The notes under the pieces: model-generated | The model's database searches: none | Seen by the model: the letters and a program-made list of their open reading frames with translations, nothing else | What the model was told of the DNA's origin: nothing | Made by a program: the position numbers and the translations under genes | In this document: in pieces, positions 1 through 10,660 of the stretch | Position numbering within the stretch: position 1 is the first letter of the stretch | Layout of the letters: each line of letters opens with the position of its first letter | NCBI RefSeq assembly: GCF_000143415.4 | Contig: NW_003314289.1 | Location: 1,058,402 to 1,122,401, forward strand | DNA length: 64,000 bases | Reading direction: 5' to 3' | DNA from: Selaginella moellendorffii | Taxonomy: Eukaryota > Streptophyta > Lycopodiopsida > Selaginellales > Selaginellaceae

Positions 1-1090
1 ACGTCGATTGGCCGCTCCAGTGATCGTCTTTGAGACTCGATACTGACGCCTCCATAGATGCACACTAGTGTCAAATGTGGAGCAGTCGACGTCAACTCTT
101 TCTCGACTTGCTTTGCTAGCTCTCGTGTCGGAGCCATGACAATGCAACGGGGACATCCAGGCTGAGTCCTGCAAAAAGAAAAAACCAACGGATTTAGAGC
201 TTCAGAAACAAAGTCCTGGGAGGGAATACCTGCTTGTAGCTTCGCGCCTTTCAACAGTGATAGTATGGAGAATGGGAAGACCAAAAGCAAGAGTCTTCCC
301 CGTTCCTGTCTTAGCCCGAGCAATAAAATCGCGTCCTTTCATCGCAGGTTGATACACCGCGCTCTGCTCGGGAGAAACTCACAAGTTAATACACGAGAGA
401 AACTGCCACAAAGACTACAGCCCATACCTGAACAGGAAAAAGATTTATGATGTTCTTCTGTGCGAGCGCTCTCACAATTTCCGGATCAATCCCGAGCTTC
501 GCCACTGCGAGTTCCTCACCTGCCACCACCGCCGACGGATTGATAGTCTCGATGGGTGGACCAGTGTACGTCTCCTGTACTCCAAAGCCAGGTCCCCGAG
601 AAGAACCAAAGCTCCCAAATCCTCCACCGCCACGACCACCACCTCCATAGCCACCACCACCACCACCATAGCCACCACCACCTCCATAGCCGCCGCCACC
701 ACCATATCCACCCCCTCCATATCCGCCACCGCTTCCTCCTCGACGATCATCGTCATAGTCAGTCTCTGGAAATCCTGCTTGCCTTTGCGGAGTGGTCCAG
801 TAGGAGCGTGAGTCCTGGGGAGCCGGGCTTGGGCTCGGCCACTGCCAGTCATTGTAAGTAGCACTGACGCGCAGCCTCTTGAGAATCCCGGGGACTGGAT
901 GGAACTTGGATGGTCCTCCATTTGTGAAGCTATACTTCGTCGCAGTTCCAAACGCCCTGCTGGAATCCAGGCTCGTCCGGAGCTTGAGGCATCGCGGCAC
1001 ACGGGCGTGCCAGCTTATGATGCTCCGCATTCCCGCCTTCTCCAGCGGCGCTGCACTGCACGACATTGGAGAAGACAGCCTATCAGACAT
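1..1090 (-). CDS. DEAD-box ATP-dependent RNA helicase, mitochondrial PMH/RH53-like, 5' part only
   Basis: This is the N-terminal part of an ATP-dependent RNA helicase; the rest lies beyond the left edge. I place exons at 1090-428, 363-230 and 168-1, all with GT-AG borders and a continuous frame. Exon 1 (221 codons) starts with an Arg/Ser-rich stretch that fits an organelle presequence. A Gly/Tyr-rich tract of GGGGY repeats follows at about residues 120-165, and the exon ends in the Q motif (LFPVQ). Exon 2 carries Walker A (AKTGTGKT). Exon 3 carries motif Ia ([10 protein letters not shown]) and the GG motif. Family knowledge: the closest plant group is the mitochondrial helicases that assist group II intron splicing. 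In those proteins the Gly-rich tail is usually C-terminal, so an N-terminal tract is odd. The gene is divergent from the Fic gene. Family is secure; the mitochondrial assignment is inference. Confidence 0.85.
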
Positions 1091-1441
1091 GGCCAGGATC
1101 AGTGAAATCGAAACGAAGCATCGGGAAATCCCTTGCCCTCCTCTCTCGGGGAAGCGCAGCCATGGCGATGCAAGAAGAAAGCGAGAGAGATTTCGAGGGA
1201 AAGAATGCCAAGAAAAGGGGCAGAAGAGTAAATACCTCGGAGAATGTATGGCGCCGATGAGCTGCTAGCGGCGGCGGCAAGGCGGCGATGTGGTAGCTCC
1301 TCCTCCCCTCGTCGCCGTGCGCGGCTAGGGTTCTTCCACACTGCGGGGTTTAGGGCTTTAGCTGCGGAGATACTCGGGGATATACTCGAGATATTTTTGC
1401 GACACTTTATCTCTGGGTAATCGTGTGTTCGAATCAAGTCC
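1091..1441. promoter_or_regulatory. Shared intergenic region between helicase and Fic gene
   Basis: These 351 bases separate the two divergent start codons, so they must hold both 5' UTRs and both promoters. I see GCGGCGGCGG-type triplet repeats near 1268-1290 but no clear TATA box in either direction. A bidirectional promoter is an inference from gene orientation only. Confidence 0.45.
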
Positions 1442-2548
1442 ATGGAATTCTTAGGGCAAAGTATGCAGCGTCTTATAGGGTTTATCGGCCGCAAGGCCTT
1501 GCCGCTAGCAGAGTATGAGATCTCGGAGCTTCCATTCTGGCGATCGAGCGGAAGCGAGCTTCGCACAAGCGATCTGGTGGCAAAGATCCACGGACTTCGC
1601 GAGCGCTACAAGCAGCTGGAGGAATCGGAGCTCAAATCCAAAAGCTACACCTACGAGCGCAGGGCGCTGGCGGCTTACTTGTTCCAGGTAAATCACATCG
1701 AGGGCGAGGGATTCGAGAGCTTTGAGGAGACGGAGGAAGCCATCGCGAATGGAGCGCTGGAGCTTGGGGACGCCGTCCAAGCCGATCACAGGCTGGAAGC
1801 ATTGCGCTGTCTGTATCGAGGACTGAGGATCTTCTTCCCAGCGAAGAACAGCGGCAAAGAAGCAGAGGACGCGATCGGTTCCAAGCTGAGCGTCCACAAG
1901 ATCCTGGAGGCTCACACCGAGCTCATGAAGACCACAAAGGCCGAGATCGCCGGGACACTGCGACGCCATCCTAGCCAAGTGGTGATGACGAGAACAAAGT
2001 CTGGAGGAATCCACGTCTTTATGTGGCCGACCGAGGTGGAAGCAGCGCTGGAGAGGCTGCTCGATCGATCCAGGGCCGAGCTCGTGGGGCTGCTCCAGCG
2101 CGACGACACCGATCCATCCGTGGACACCGTCGACAAGATCATCAAGTTTGGAGCCAGATTGTTCCTCGAGTTTGAACACATCCATCCCTTCCTGGATGGA
2201 AACGGCAGGATTGGAAGGATACTTCTCGCTGCTGTTCTTCGCCAAGTGATGCCGTATCCAAACGTTCTCTTCGCGGCCGAGGGGAGCGCAATCGATCCTC
2301 CGTTCGTGAAGATGGATGACTACTACGAGTGCTTCGAGAGGGCCCAGGACAAGCAGGATTTTGAGGTTCTTGGCGATGGAGATAGCGGGCCTTTCCATAA
2401 GGTGGCGATCTCGCAAAAGGCTGTGGCCAAGACCAAAGTCTATCCTCCAGCGGACTTGGCTGCCATGGTCGTGGAGGGTGTCTACGTTGGATGGAAGAGC
2501 TTCTTCGATGCTCTAGATCAAAGCTACACAAGTAGAGAGGTTAAGTGA
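1442..2548 (+). CDS. Fic-domain protein (putative AMP transferase)
   Basis: This is an intronless gene of 368 codons. Fic enzymes transfer AMP (or remove it) on hydroxyl side chains of target proteins. The catalytic Fic motif HPFLDGNGRIGR is complete at residues 248-259, with catalytic His248, the Asp-Gly-Asn-Gly anion loop and the final Arg. A typical flap segment (HVFMWPTEVEAALERL) sits near residues 190-210. An N-terminal inhibitory-helix motif is visible as HIEG at residues 85-88. Its Glu87 is kept, but the usual Ser/Thr four positions earlier is Val83. I see no signal peptide and no obvious TPR repeats, unlike animal FICD. The start at 1442 is the first ATG of the open frame. Fragments clearly derived from this gene, or a twin of it, recur all through the array at 15.9-48.3 kb. 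The target protein is unknown. Confidence 0.88.
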   Translation: MEFLGQSMQRLIGFIGRKALPLAEYEISELPFWRSSGSELRTSDLVAKIHGLRERYKQLEESELKSKSYTYERRALAAYLFQVNHIEGEGFESFEETEEAIANGALELGDAVQADHRLEALRCLYRGLRIFFPAKNSGKEAEDAIGSKLSVHKILEAHTELMKTTKAEIAGTLRRHPSQVVMTRTKSGGIHVFMWPTEVEAALERLLDRSRAELVGLLQRDDTDPSVDTVDKIIKFGARLFLEFEHIHPFLDGNGRIGRILLAAVLRQVMPYPNVLFAAEGSAIDPPFVKMDDYYECFERAQDKQDFEVLGDGDSGPFHKVAISQKAVAKTKVYPPADLAAMVVEGVYVGWKSFFDALDQSYTSREVK

Positions 2549-3884
2549 GGTTCTTTACTTGTTTTACCTTTCAACTTGCCACTCTAATCTTTCCAAAGAA
2601 CTTGTGAGAAATCAGCCACTCTAGGCCAGTGTTAAAGCCACCGATCCCGCGTTCTAAAGCTTTCCATCTTGGCCCTCGCTTCTGAAAGAAAGGATGGAGA
2701 ATTGTCATCGTATTTATTCAGCCTCAATCCAGAAACTCTTGGTAGTCGCTCGCTTGGTAGTCGATAAGATTAGCTTTTATTGACTTTCATTGATATTCAT
2801 TCACTTTGCATTGACCATGCATTGACTCTTTTTTTGTGCTTGTGAGTTAGATTTAGAGCTCAAAGAGGTTCACCACTATAACAACGTCATTTTTGAAAGT
2901 CAAGAAGTAAATAAGGCTGTCTATGATGGGATCAAGCAGCTGTGTGATAAGAAATATCAATTGCTAATCAAAGCCCATACCCAGATAATAGTGACAGGCA
3001 TTTCCTTGAGGCCTAGACATGTAAATTTGTAAAGTCTATATAACTTCCTATGATTGCTTTTTCCTGTTACAAGATTAGGCACAATTGTAAGAATAAAAGC
3101 CTATGAAATTAACTATTAATAATTTAAATGCTTAAAATTAGGGATAGTGGATATATTTTAAATATTTTTGGATATTCTAGTGTGTTTACTATCTAATGGT
3201 TAATATTGATTTAGATTAGTCTTTTGTTTATAAATTAAAAACATTGTGAGTGCATAAAATATGGAAAGGTGTGAGGGCCAAATTTATGGCTACGATGCCG
3301 TGTATTAGGCATCATATATTCCCTTTTAGAATATTTATGAATATGCTTTTAATTGGACAGTTACTACTTGATTAGCAATAACTGTTAGATTGCTTTCAAT
3401 TCGGACCACTCACTCCTATATATAAAATAGAGTTTTTGGGTTAATTGATATGCATATTTTCTATATTCCCTTTCCATATTCCATGCACTCACATTAGTGG
3501 AGATGAGGGGCACCTTTCATTATCCCTGAGGAATGCTTAGATTTGGAATTTTGGTTTAGATTTAGCTTTTGCATTGTTTAAATTTAACTTTTTCCATTTC
3601 CTTTCTTTCGTTCTTTCCTTTCAAAATTTTGGTTTAAATTTAGCTTTTCCATTGTCTAAATCTCCCTTTCCTTTTAATTTTTTTTTCTCATTTCTCTTCT
3701 TTTGCTCTTTCTTTTTCATTCATTTTCATGGCAAAGTAGTAGTCTCCTCTTCTAACTTTGGAGTAACAGTTGGTGCAATTGTTTAATACCATGCAGTTGT
3801 AATTGAACAACTAAACTTAATTGATGACAGCATTCACAGCATGTGGTATAGTTCCTCTTGCTCTTGGTGCCAATCCTTGCGTTC
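2549..3884. other. AT-rich intergenic stretch without a gene
   Basis: No convincing coding sequence is visible. The stretch is AT-rich and includes a pyrimidine-rich run at about 3570-3720 (long TTTCCTTTC-type tracts). It presumably contains the 3' UTR of the Fic gene in its first few hundred bases. Confidence 0.5.
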
Positions 3885-4545
3885 GGCCATAATTATTTCA
3901 TAGGAATCCTGAGGATGATGTGTACCATTGGCTTGATCACTTCATAATGATTGCCATATATCATTCTTGGGATGATACTCGATATTTGTGTGAGTTTCTC
4001 ACATATCTTTAAGGGACGGTGTTGCAGTTGTACAATGGTTTGAATGCAACCATTCGTGGGGATTGGATCCCGAACGTCTTCAAACGCACATTTAGACATA
4101 TTGATGATTGTGATGATGCCTTTCAGGAATTGCATCATCTTCGTCAAGGGTTATATGAGTCGATGATGCAATTTGGCATTCATTTCTGAAGCTTCTTACT
4201 TTGTGTGGAGCCAAATATGTCAAAGCGGATCAAATTAGGAATGTTGTGGCCAGCACTTCGCCAAGATTTTGTTGGACTTATGCATGCACTTGCTCCAACC
4301 ACCCTTGATGATGCTTTTTGTTTGGCATAACATTATAAAACGTCGCCTCTTCCACTTCTCGTTGCCCGTCCTTCTACTCCACTTCCGATGGGTGATGGTC
4401 CTGTTCCAATGGAGGTTGATGCTGCTGCTGCTCAAGTCCAAGGACAAAGGCGAGGATGTGGTCGTAGCCGTGACATTTGTTGTTGGGCATGTGATGAAGT
4501 TAGTCACACTTATCGGCATTGTCGGCGTTTTCTAGATGGCGACTT
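3885..4545 (+). pseudogene. gypsy gag relic with zinc knuckle
   Basis: The frame starting near 3899 resembles a retrotransposon gag domain (VYHWLDHF, RYLCEFLTYL) with stops near 4012 and 4187. A zinc knuckle of the form CX2CX4HX4C (CWACDEVSHTYRHC) lies near 4480-4522. It is non-functional as it stands. Confidence 0.65.
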
Positions 4546-4724
4546 CCATTTCCTAGATGGAGACCTTGGTGTTAACAATGTTTTGTTGGTGCTATTGTAG
4601 TGGAAGGTTTGGACATCGAGATGCATCCGAGAAACGAGGAGTCACGCAAGTAACGGAGGGATCTTGCGCGAATAAGTTAATGACCCTTCCATTTTTCTTT
4701 TAGGAGCATCATCAAGGGGTTCAC

Positions 4725-6217
4725 TTGGCACTAGTTCATCCAGTGTTTATTTTCCAAACTTGTTTTTATAACAAGAGGTCTCCTATTATTCTCTCTGTGT
4801 TGGTTAATACAAGTTCAAGTTTATCTTCTATTGCTCGACTTATTGCCACATGTTGCCGTCTACACTTGCATCGTGTGGCGGAACCAATTTTCATTTTTTA
4901 TGGCAATAGCCGTACACTTACATATGCACGGGATGAGGTGGATTTGGTTGTGCATGTGGGCGATCTCAAGTTTGAGTTGCAATCATTACGGGTGGTGTTA
5001 AGTCAAGCTTTTGACTTCATCCTTGGTATAGATTGGTTGCAATGCAATTATGCCAAATGTGACTTTGAAACTTCTCCCCCTTGTCTCATACTTCTTTATG
5101 TTTCATCCATTCTTTTGACTTCCATACCTCTTTGTCTCTCTACTTTTACCTTTACTTCAATTACTTTTGTCCCTTCACTATTTCCTCTTATGTTTCTGTT
5201 TTGTTCTACTCTTCCCTTTTCCAATCCCTCTAACAATCTTTGTGTTGCAATGGTTGACTGGCTCATGAAGGAGTATTTTGATCTTTTTGAATTTGACCTA
5301 TCATCTGGGGCCAAGATTGCCACATGTCATCCGATTCCAACCAGGGATGCTTGTCCAATCAAGGTTTCTGTTCGTGTCGTCACTCAAAAAGATCAAGATT
5401 TTACGTGCAAACATCAAGGAAATGTTAGAGAAGGGTGTTATTTGGAAATCGTGGAGTCCTTGAGCATGTGAACCTTATGTCGTGACAAATTCTGATAAGA
5501 CTATTCATTTTTGCATTGACTATCATCCGTTAAACAAAGTGACAGTCCCGAATGTGTACCCTCTTCCTTACACTGCTGATCTCTTGGACTGTCTGAGGCA
5601 AAGCAGCTGCATGCTGCAGTTGACCTAGAGGATCCCGTCTGAGGCAAGCATTAGTTCACAAGCTAGATTTGCTTCTGGGTACTGGCAAATATCGATGGCC
5701 AAAGAAGATATTCCTAAAACTGCTTTTTGTACACCATTTGGTTTGTACGAGTTTTTGGTGATGCCATTTAATTTGAATAATGCTTTAGCAACTTTCAAGC
5801 AGATGATGGACGAGGTTCTTTGTGATATGCTGAAAGTGACTACTGACTTCATTGATGATGTCTTGATTCACTCAAAGGGGACTTTGGAAGAGCATATTCG
5901 TGATGTTTGTAAAGTGTTGGATCGGCTACGGGACAGTGGTCTAAAACTAAAGCGGTCAAAGTGCATGTTTGGGTCCAAAGACACAATTTATCTTGAGTAC
6001 CATATTTCTTGTGAGGTTTTGCAAATTAATCTTAACAAACTTGTGGCTATTCTAAAATTTCCTACTCTGAAGTGTGTGAATGATGTGTAGTGCTTCTTGG
6101 GCAAAGTGCAATATCTCAATCATTTTGTGAATCATTTTTCTAATCGCACTACACTGTTGCAAGCGTTGCTAAAGTTATCAATGTCATCTTTCATCTAGTC
6201 TCCAGATTGTGAGCGGG
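4725..6217 (+). pseudogene. gypsy protease and reverse transcriptase relic
   Basis: The open frame 4725-5471 includes a retropepsin-like part. Its active-site Asp-Ser/Thr-Gly is degraded to NTSS (about 4806-4830), and ILGIDWL follows at about 5020-5040. The reverse transcriptase follows with DYHPLNKV near 5518, then an open piece at 5695-6090 holding TAFCTPFGLYEF and the catalytic loop as FIDDVLIHS near 5850. After a stop at 6090 the homology goes on (CFLGKVQYLNHFV) to the insertion point at 6217. Confidence 0.7.
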
Positions 6218-6383
6218 TGTAGCGCACCTTATCTCTCTCCCCTTAAGCCAACTGGAAAAGGGGCAATTGCTTGATGAGAGAGCCCTTAGTGGCTATTTTA
6301 TCCCCATTTATCCCCCAAGGTTCCAAGGATCCACGGTGACAGTATATCCAAATCTCATCCCATGATCACATGCGCTACACTCA

Positions 6384-6403
6384 CCCCCCCCCCCCCCCCC
6401 CCC
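6384..6403. repeat. Poly-C tract
   Basis: About 20 consecutive cytosines lie within the interior of the nested LTR-type element. A second run of about 14 lies near 7278. Their exact length in the genome is uncertain because such runs are easily misread. Confidence 0.7.
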
Positions 6404-6730
6404 CGCCCTGAGAGATGTCAATGTCCTCATTGACTATTGACTAACAACCCCTACTGAGCCAAGGGGAACCAGCACCTTCATTTCCGCACTCAATCTACCA
6501 ATCCTTCCATTGTGTAGACCGGCTATTCCATGTGAGGCAACTAGTCATCCACCCGTACCGTAGTCCCACGGTGGATACCTTCGTCTGGGATGCTCCACAA
6601 GAGGAAGGACATACGCATGGATGTCCAATACGTACGATTTTAAATTTTAGGGGTAAGAATATACCTTGCTCAAGGGTATATTATATTTTAGGTAGCCACT
6701 AATTAATGGGAATCGAACTCGTGCCATTTT

Positions 6731-6741
6731 CTCTGATACCA
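6731..6741 (-). promoter_or_regulatory. Primer binding site, initiator-Met tRNA type
   Basis: Read on the minus strand this is TGGTATCAGAG, the usual plant retrotransposon site complementary to the 3' end of initiator methionine tRNA. It sits two bases from the LTR edge at 6744, which is the expected spacing and fixes the element's orientation. Confidence 0.7.
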
Positions 6742-6743
6742 AC

Positions 6744-7847
6744 TGTAGCGCACGTGGTTTTGACCCTTTATCCTATGGTGATTTACCATAGGATAACACC
6801 ACGAAGCGGAACCTAAACCCTCTTTATGCCACGTGACAGATGCCACGTGTCCATGCCACGTGTCCATAGGAACCCAAGGTTCAAGGCCTTGGGCCACTGA
6901 ACGAAGGAACGGTGCCAGACTCCCAAGCATGAAGCCAAAGAGTGATGGAACCGAACCACGGAGCAACTCCTAAGCATAAAGCCCAAGGAGCGAAGGAACA
7001 GGAGCCCGGAGCGACTTGGAACAGTCCTAGGGTAACCAACATCCCAATGCCAGGACCAACATGCAAAACGGAGCCAAATGGAGTCTGGCGCTATTTTGGC
7101 ATACCGGTGGCCTAACGTGAAGACATGGGTACTCCACCAGCTAGCATAGAATGGAACTTGGGCTTAGACCCAAGCCGGACGCAGAATAAGGACAGGCACG
7201 CAAGCGGGAGCTAGACTATGGCTCAGGTTGGTCGGCCATGCCCGACCTACCCACTATCCCTACTATACATTTGGAACCCCCCCCCCCCCCTTGAGGAACA
7301 CACACTTTGGGCTTTCACCCCAAGCCTCCCTTAGTATCAGGAGTTAGTCTCTGGGACAAGCTTGAAATTTACTAAATATAGAATGTCCCTAGATTGCGAA
7401 TTTGGACATGGAACGAACACCATTGTTTAGGACGATCTCTACATTCCGTAGATATGTCAAATGAGCAAATCTGGACACTTTCCATAAATAGCATTTAAGA
7501 CCGAAATGAGACTAACACTAAGGGCATGATAGTGAGGGTGTTTGGCAGACACGGTAAGCTATCATCTAGCAATATTGAGGGACCAAACTCAATATTGTGG
7601 GGGTTCCCAACACTAGCAAGTGCAAGTCAAACCAAGTCAAGTATGCTTGACAAATAGCACTTAGGAATTCCGTCCTTATGCCCATCTGGTCAAGTGCACA
7701 CGTGAGGACCAGTTTCTCAACTAGCTTAGGTGGAGACTGACAACAAGCCCAGCAATACCAACCTCCTGCCATCGTGGCAGTAAGAAAGAATATCCGAAAG
7801 GACTAACTGACAGGTAACTTTCGATACCCAAAGTCACATTCGCGACA
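6744..7847 (-). repeat. Long terminal repeat of the nested element
   Basis: It is bounded by TG and CA, with the primer binding site just outside on the left. It holds four CACGTG G-box cores close together and a poly-C tract near 7278. A stretch near 7257-7350 (TATCCCTACTATAC followed by CTTTGGGCTTTCACCCC) is shared with 58545-58640. Another near 7545-7590 recurs in reverse at about 57820-57860. Confidence 0.5.
6751..6862. promoter_or_regulatory. Cluster of four CACGTG G-boxes
   Basis: Perfect CACGTG palindromes lie at 6751-6756, 6830-6835, 6844-6849 and 6857-6862. The last three are in tandem copies of a short GCCACGTG-type unit. G-boxes bind plant bZIP and bHLH factors, so this may be the element's enhancer; that use is inference. 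Confidence 0.4.
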
Positions 7848-7970
7848 GCAGGTGTTCATGGATTTCAAAGAGCTATTGATGACTCCTCCGGTTTTGGTAT
7901 ATCCTGACTACACTCGACCTTTTATTTTGCGTGTGGATGCACTTGGCCCTCACAACATATTTATAGAATA

Positions 7971-8389
7971 AACAATAGTTGGTTCGTAATCTTCTAATGA
8001 TAAAATTATTTATATAATGTATTTGCTATTTAATAAGAAGTATATTTACTACTATTGGCTGTGGTGAAAATTGAAACACAAAACTTACTATGCACATGAT
8101 AGGCATTTAGGATAAGTATAGACTTATATGTAAATTTTGTTTTTAGATTAACTTAGATTTGAAAAAGTATTCAACACAAATTTATATTTTCTTTTTCATT
8201 GTTTTAGTATTTATTTAGTAGTTCATTGTCTCCCTTTCTCTTAATGTTGAGTTCTTAACAATTAAACAGTCTAATATCAATAATTTCCTTAAATTCTCTT
8301 CAACTCTAGTCAGATCTTAATACTCTATAAAAGTTATATAAAACATTAGAGCAATCCAATATAACACTTCATTTATAGCTCTAGTAAAT
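7971..8389. other. AT-rich stretch without a gene
   Basis: I see no coding sequence, tandem repeat or terminal repeat here. It separates the two oppositely oriented gypsy relics. Confidence 0.4.
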
Positions 8390-10660
8390 TATTTAATACC
8401 AACAATGGCTTCCTTAGAGAGGTGATGAACTCAAAAGACAAAGGACATAACTTTATAGATTGAACTTTTGGCACTTTAAGCAACACTTGGCATAGTTTAT
8501 GGGATCTTGATGCATTATTGTCCAAAAATATCTATGCCGAAGAAGAAGTTGAACTGTGGTCTTCCCAAAAAAGTATCTTGCATAAGTGTGGGAGGCTTAC
8601 AACAACTGGGGAACCTTTTACTCCATGACACAATAGAGAAGAATGCAAGAGGAAGTTTGCTAATATAAAGAGCCATCGAGAAGGCAATAGCTAGATGCCT
8701 TGACATCAGGAGTTGATCATTGTTCCCTTGTGAGGTTCACTAGGAACTCATTTTGAGGCTAAGTATGTTGCCACCTCTTCAAGAGCATATGGAATGGCTT
8801 GGGTGTTCACCATTGATACTAGGAATTGATTGGGATCAAGAATACACCTTTGCTTGATGACAAACTTTGGTTGGAATTTTTGGATGGTGGTGATCCATGA
8901 AAGAACATGTGTGTTCTAAAGAGATTTCTGAAGTACAAATGTCATTACATAAGAAGAAACATGAAGAAAGATATCTCTTTCAAGGAGCATATGTTGGAAA
9001 TGCTAAAGAGTGTACACCATTGTGACAACCTCTTTTTCAACAGTCACAAACTTTTGCTTAGACTTTGTCATAGAGTGGAAAGCAAAGTATGTGGCATGAA
9101 GTGGCTAATCTATTGTAGCAATGAAAGCTCCAAAAGCTCATTCATCAGTGGTGATAAAGATGTCAAAAGGTTGGCCAAGGACTAATGGTTGTAGAACTAG
9201 AGCTTGCTACAACATTGTGTGTAGTTTGGTGAAAGCCTGTTGGGCTGAATCATCCTAGAGAAAGGATGTGTCATTCTTCCAGTGGATGTGTGAGAGAGGC
9301 ATAATTGTGGATGAACTGATGGAAGAAACCAGTTTGGCCAAGAAATCATCACATTTTCTTAACATTTTCTGGTGAAGGGAAGTTAAGAATCTCTTTTCTC
9401 TTTGTATCGTATGGTTGAATTTCATCACGAGAGACATTAAAACCAAGGAAGTGGCATTTTGTGATATTGAAGTTACACTTTGCAATGATGTTGGCAACAA
9501 AGAAAAACTTGCTCCAAGTGATGAAAATATGCATCAAATATGACTAAGACAAAGTAGAGATCATCCATGTAAACTTGAGGAATATCCCCTAAGATATCAT
9601 GGAATGCATGGGTCATAAAATGCTAGAATGTGGCTCCTGTGTTACAAAGCCCAAATGACAACATGCTAGAATGTGGCTCCTATGTTACAAAGCCCAATTA
9701 TAACTTGAGAACCTGTCCACAAAAGAGTAGAAGGGATGGCCTGTCAACTTATCAATGATAGAGTCTATAAAAGGCATAGAAAAATGATCTTGTAGTGTGA
9801 CTTTGTTGAGATCTTGAAATTCCATATAAAGCCTAAGTTTGTCTTTGATGTTGGGTAACAACACTAGATTGTAGTGGCACATCTTATGCTTGATAGGCTT
9901 TATTGATCTTGAAAGGGTGATGCAATGTATGATTATGTCCATGGGAACTCTTGGAAGCTAGGTAAAGGCATCCTTGAATCTCCAAAGTAGAGAAAGGAGT
10001 TGGGTGTTAACAATCCTAGACACTTTCCATAAATGGCTAATAGAGGGGCATGATATTGAGAGTGTCTTAGTAGACAAGTGCACTCAAGTGTAAATCTATC
10101 AGAAGAAAATCCGCATCCAAACTTGCATAAAGCAGCCATCCTAGTGTAGTTGGGATATCCTAGTGAGCTGTAGGGGCCAGAGGGGTGTGGTCCTCAAGTA
10201 AAGAGGCCAAACCTATTGCTTGCATATCCCACAGTAATGTGAAGGGTAAAGGTGGCAAAAAGCACAGGCCTTGCAGAAAAGGTTGAGTTGCCATCATATA
10301 TTGGTCCTGGTATTGATTGACTTGTAGTTGACACAGAAAACTCATGGATGGCACTAATGCTATATACCTCTGTCTCCGGCACTGATGCTATTTACCTGAA
10401 ACAAGTTGAGCTTACTGTCTGATTTCCTGAACTAGGGAAGACCAGGGTGAATTAGACAACTTGATGACTCCTGCCTCCAACATCCTGCATACTTCCTTGG
10501 CTACCACTTGCCTTTGCTTCAGAGTTTCTCGATATGGTAGCTGCTTGATCAGCCTCTTAGAGTCTTGTGTCGCAAGAGACTTGTCTTCCCAAGTGTCCAG
10601 TATTGAAAATATCCCTGAACTCTAGAAGCAACTCATCCAGCCTATCTAACTATCTTGACT
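8390..10660 (-). mobile_element. Second decayed Ty3/gypsy pol, minus strand
   Basis: Read on the minus strand from about 10650 down, pieces of a gypsy pol follow in natural order. There is an RT entry segment (RQVVAKEVCRMLEAGVIK near 10530-10440) and an RT palm segment near 9940-9690 (LNKVTLQDHFSMPFIDSIID, then SFVDRFSSYN). Next come the RT end near 9500-9350 (KCNFNITKCHFLGFNVS), a linker near 9290-9190, and RNase H-like text near 9180-8920 (VTVEKEVVTMVYTL). Every piece is broken by stops or shifts. The part below 8750 is only weakly supported. No LTRs were found. Confidence 0.65.

Larger units (their letters stand above)
6218..7847 (-). mobile_element. Nested LTR-type insertion inside the gypsy relic
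   Basis: The segment begins TGTAGCGCAC and ends CGCGACA. It is flanked by GCGGG (6213-6217) and GCAGG (7848-7852), a 5-bp target duplication with one mismatch. Removing it and one flank restores the interrupted pol frame. Inside, 6744-7847 looks like a complete LTR of 1104 bp that begins with the same ten bases, TGTAGCGCAC. Next to it, on the minus strand, lies an initiator-Met primer binding site. The left part (6218-6743) is a truncated interior without a readable gag or pol, so this is a deleted or non-autonomous element. Confidence 0.6.
3885..7970 (+). mobile_element. Decayed Ty3/gypsy retrotransposon, split by a nested insertion
   Basis: The plus strand reads as a broken gag-pol. Order: gag-like segment, CCHC zinc knuckle, retropepsin-like segment, reverse transcriptase and the start of RNase H, in the usual Ty3/gypsy order. 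Stops and frameshifts interrupt every domain. The homology runs to 6217, is interrupted by a separate LTR-type insertion (6218-7847), and resumes in the same frame at 7853 with a segment matching the start of RNase H (residues PPVLVYPDYTRPFILRVDA). I could not find its own LTRs. Confidence 0.75.

Noticed and set aside
556-861. Plus-strand frame with a run of histidines
   Set aside because: It is the antisense of the glycine-rich helicase segment.
1099-1566. Minus-strand frame overlapping the helicase 5' side and the Fic start
   Set aside because: It crosses the divergent promoter and the Fic coding region, and has no recognisable domain.
3574-3786. Phe/Ser-rich 70-codon frame
   Set aside because: Translation of a pyrimidine-rich tract, with no domain or gene context.
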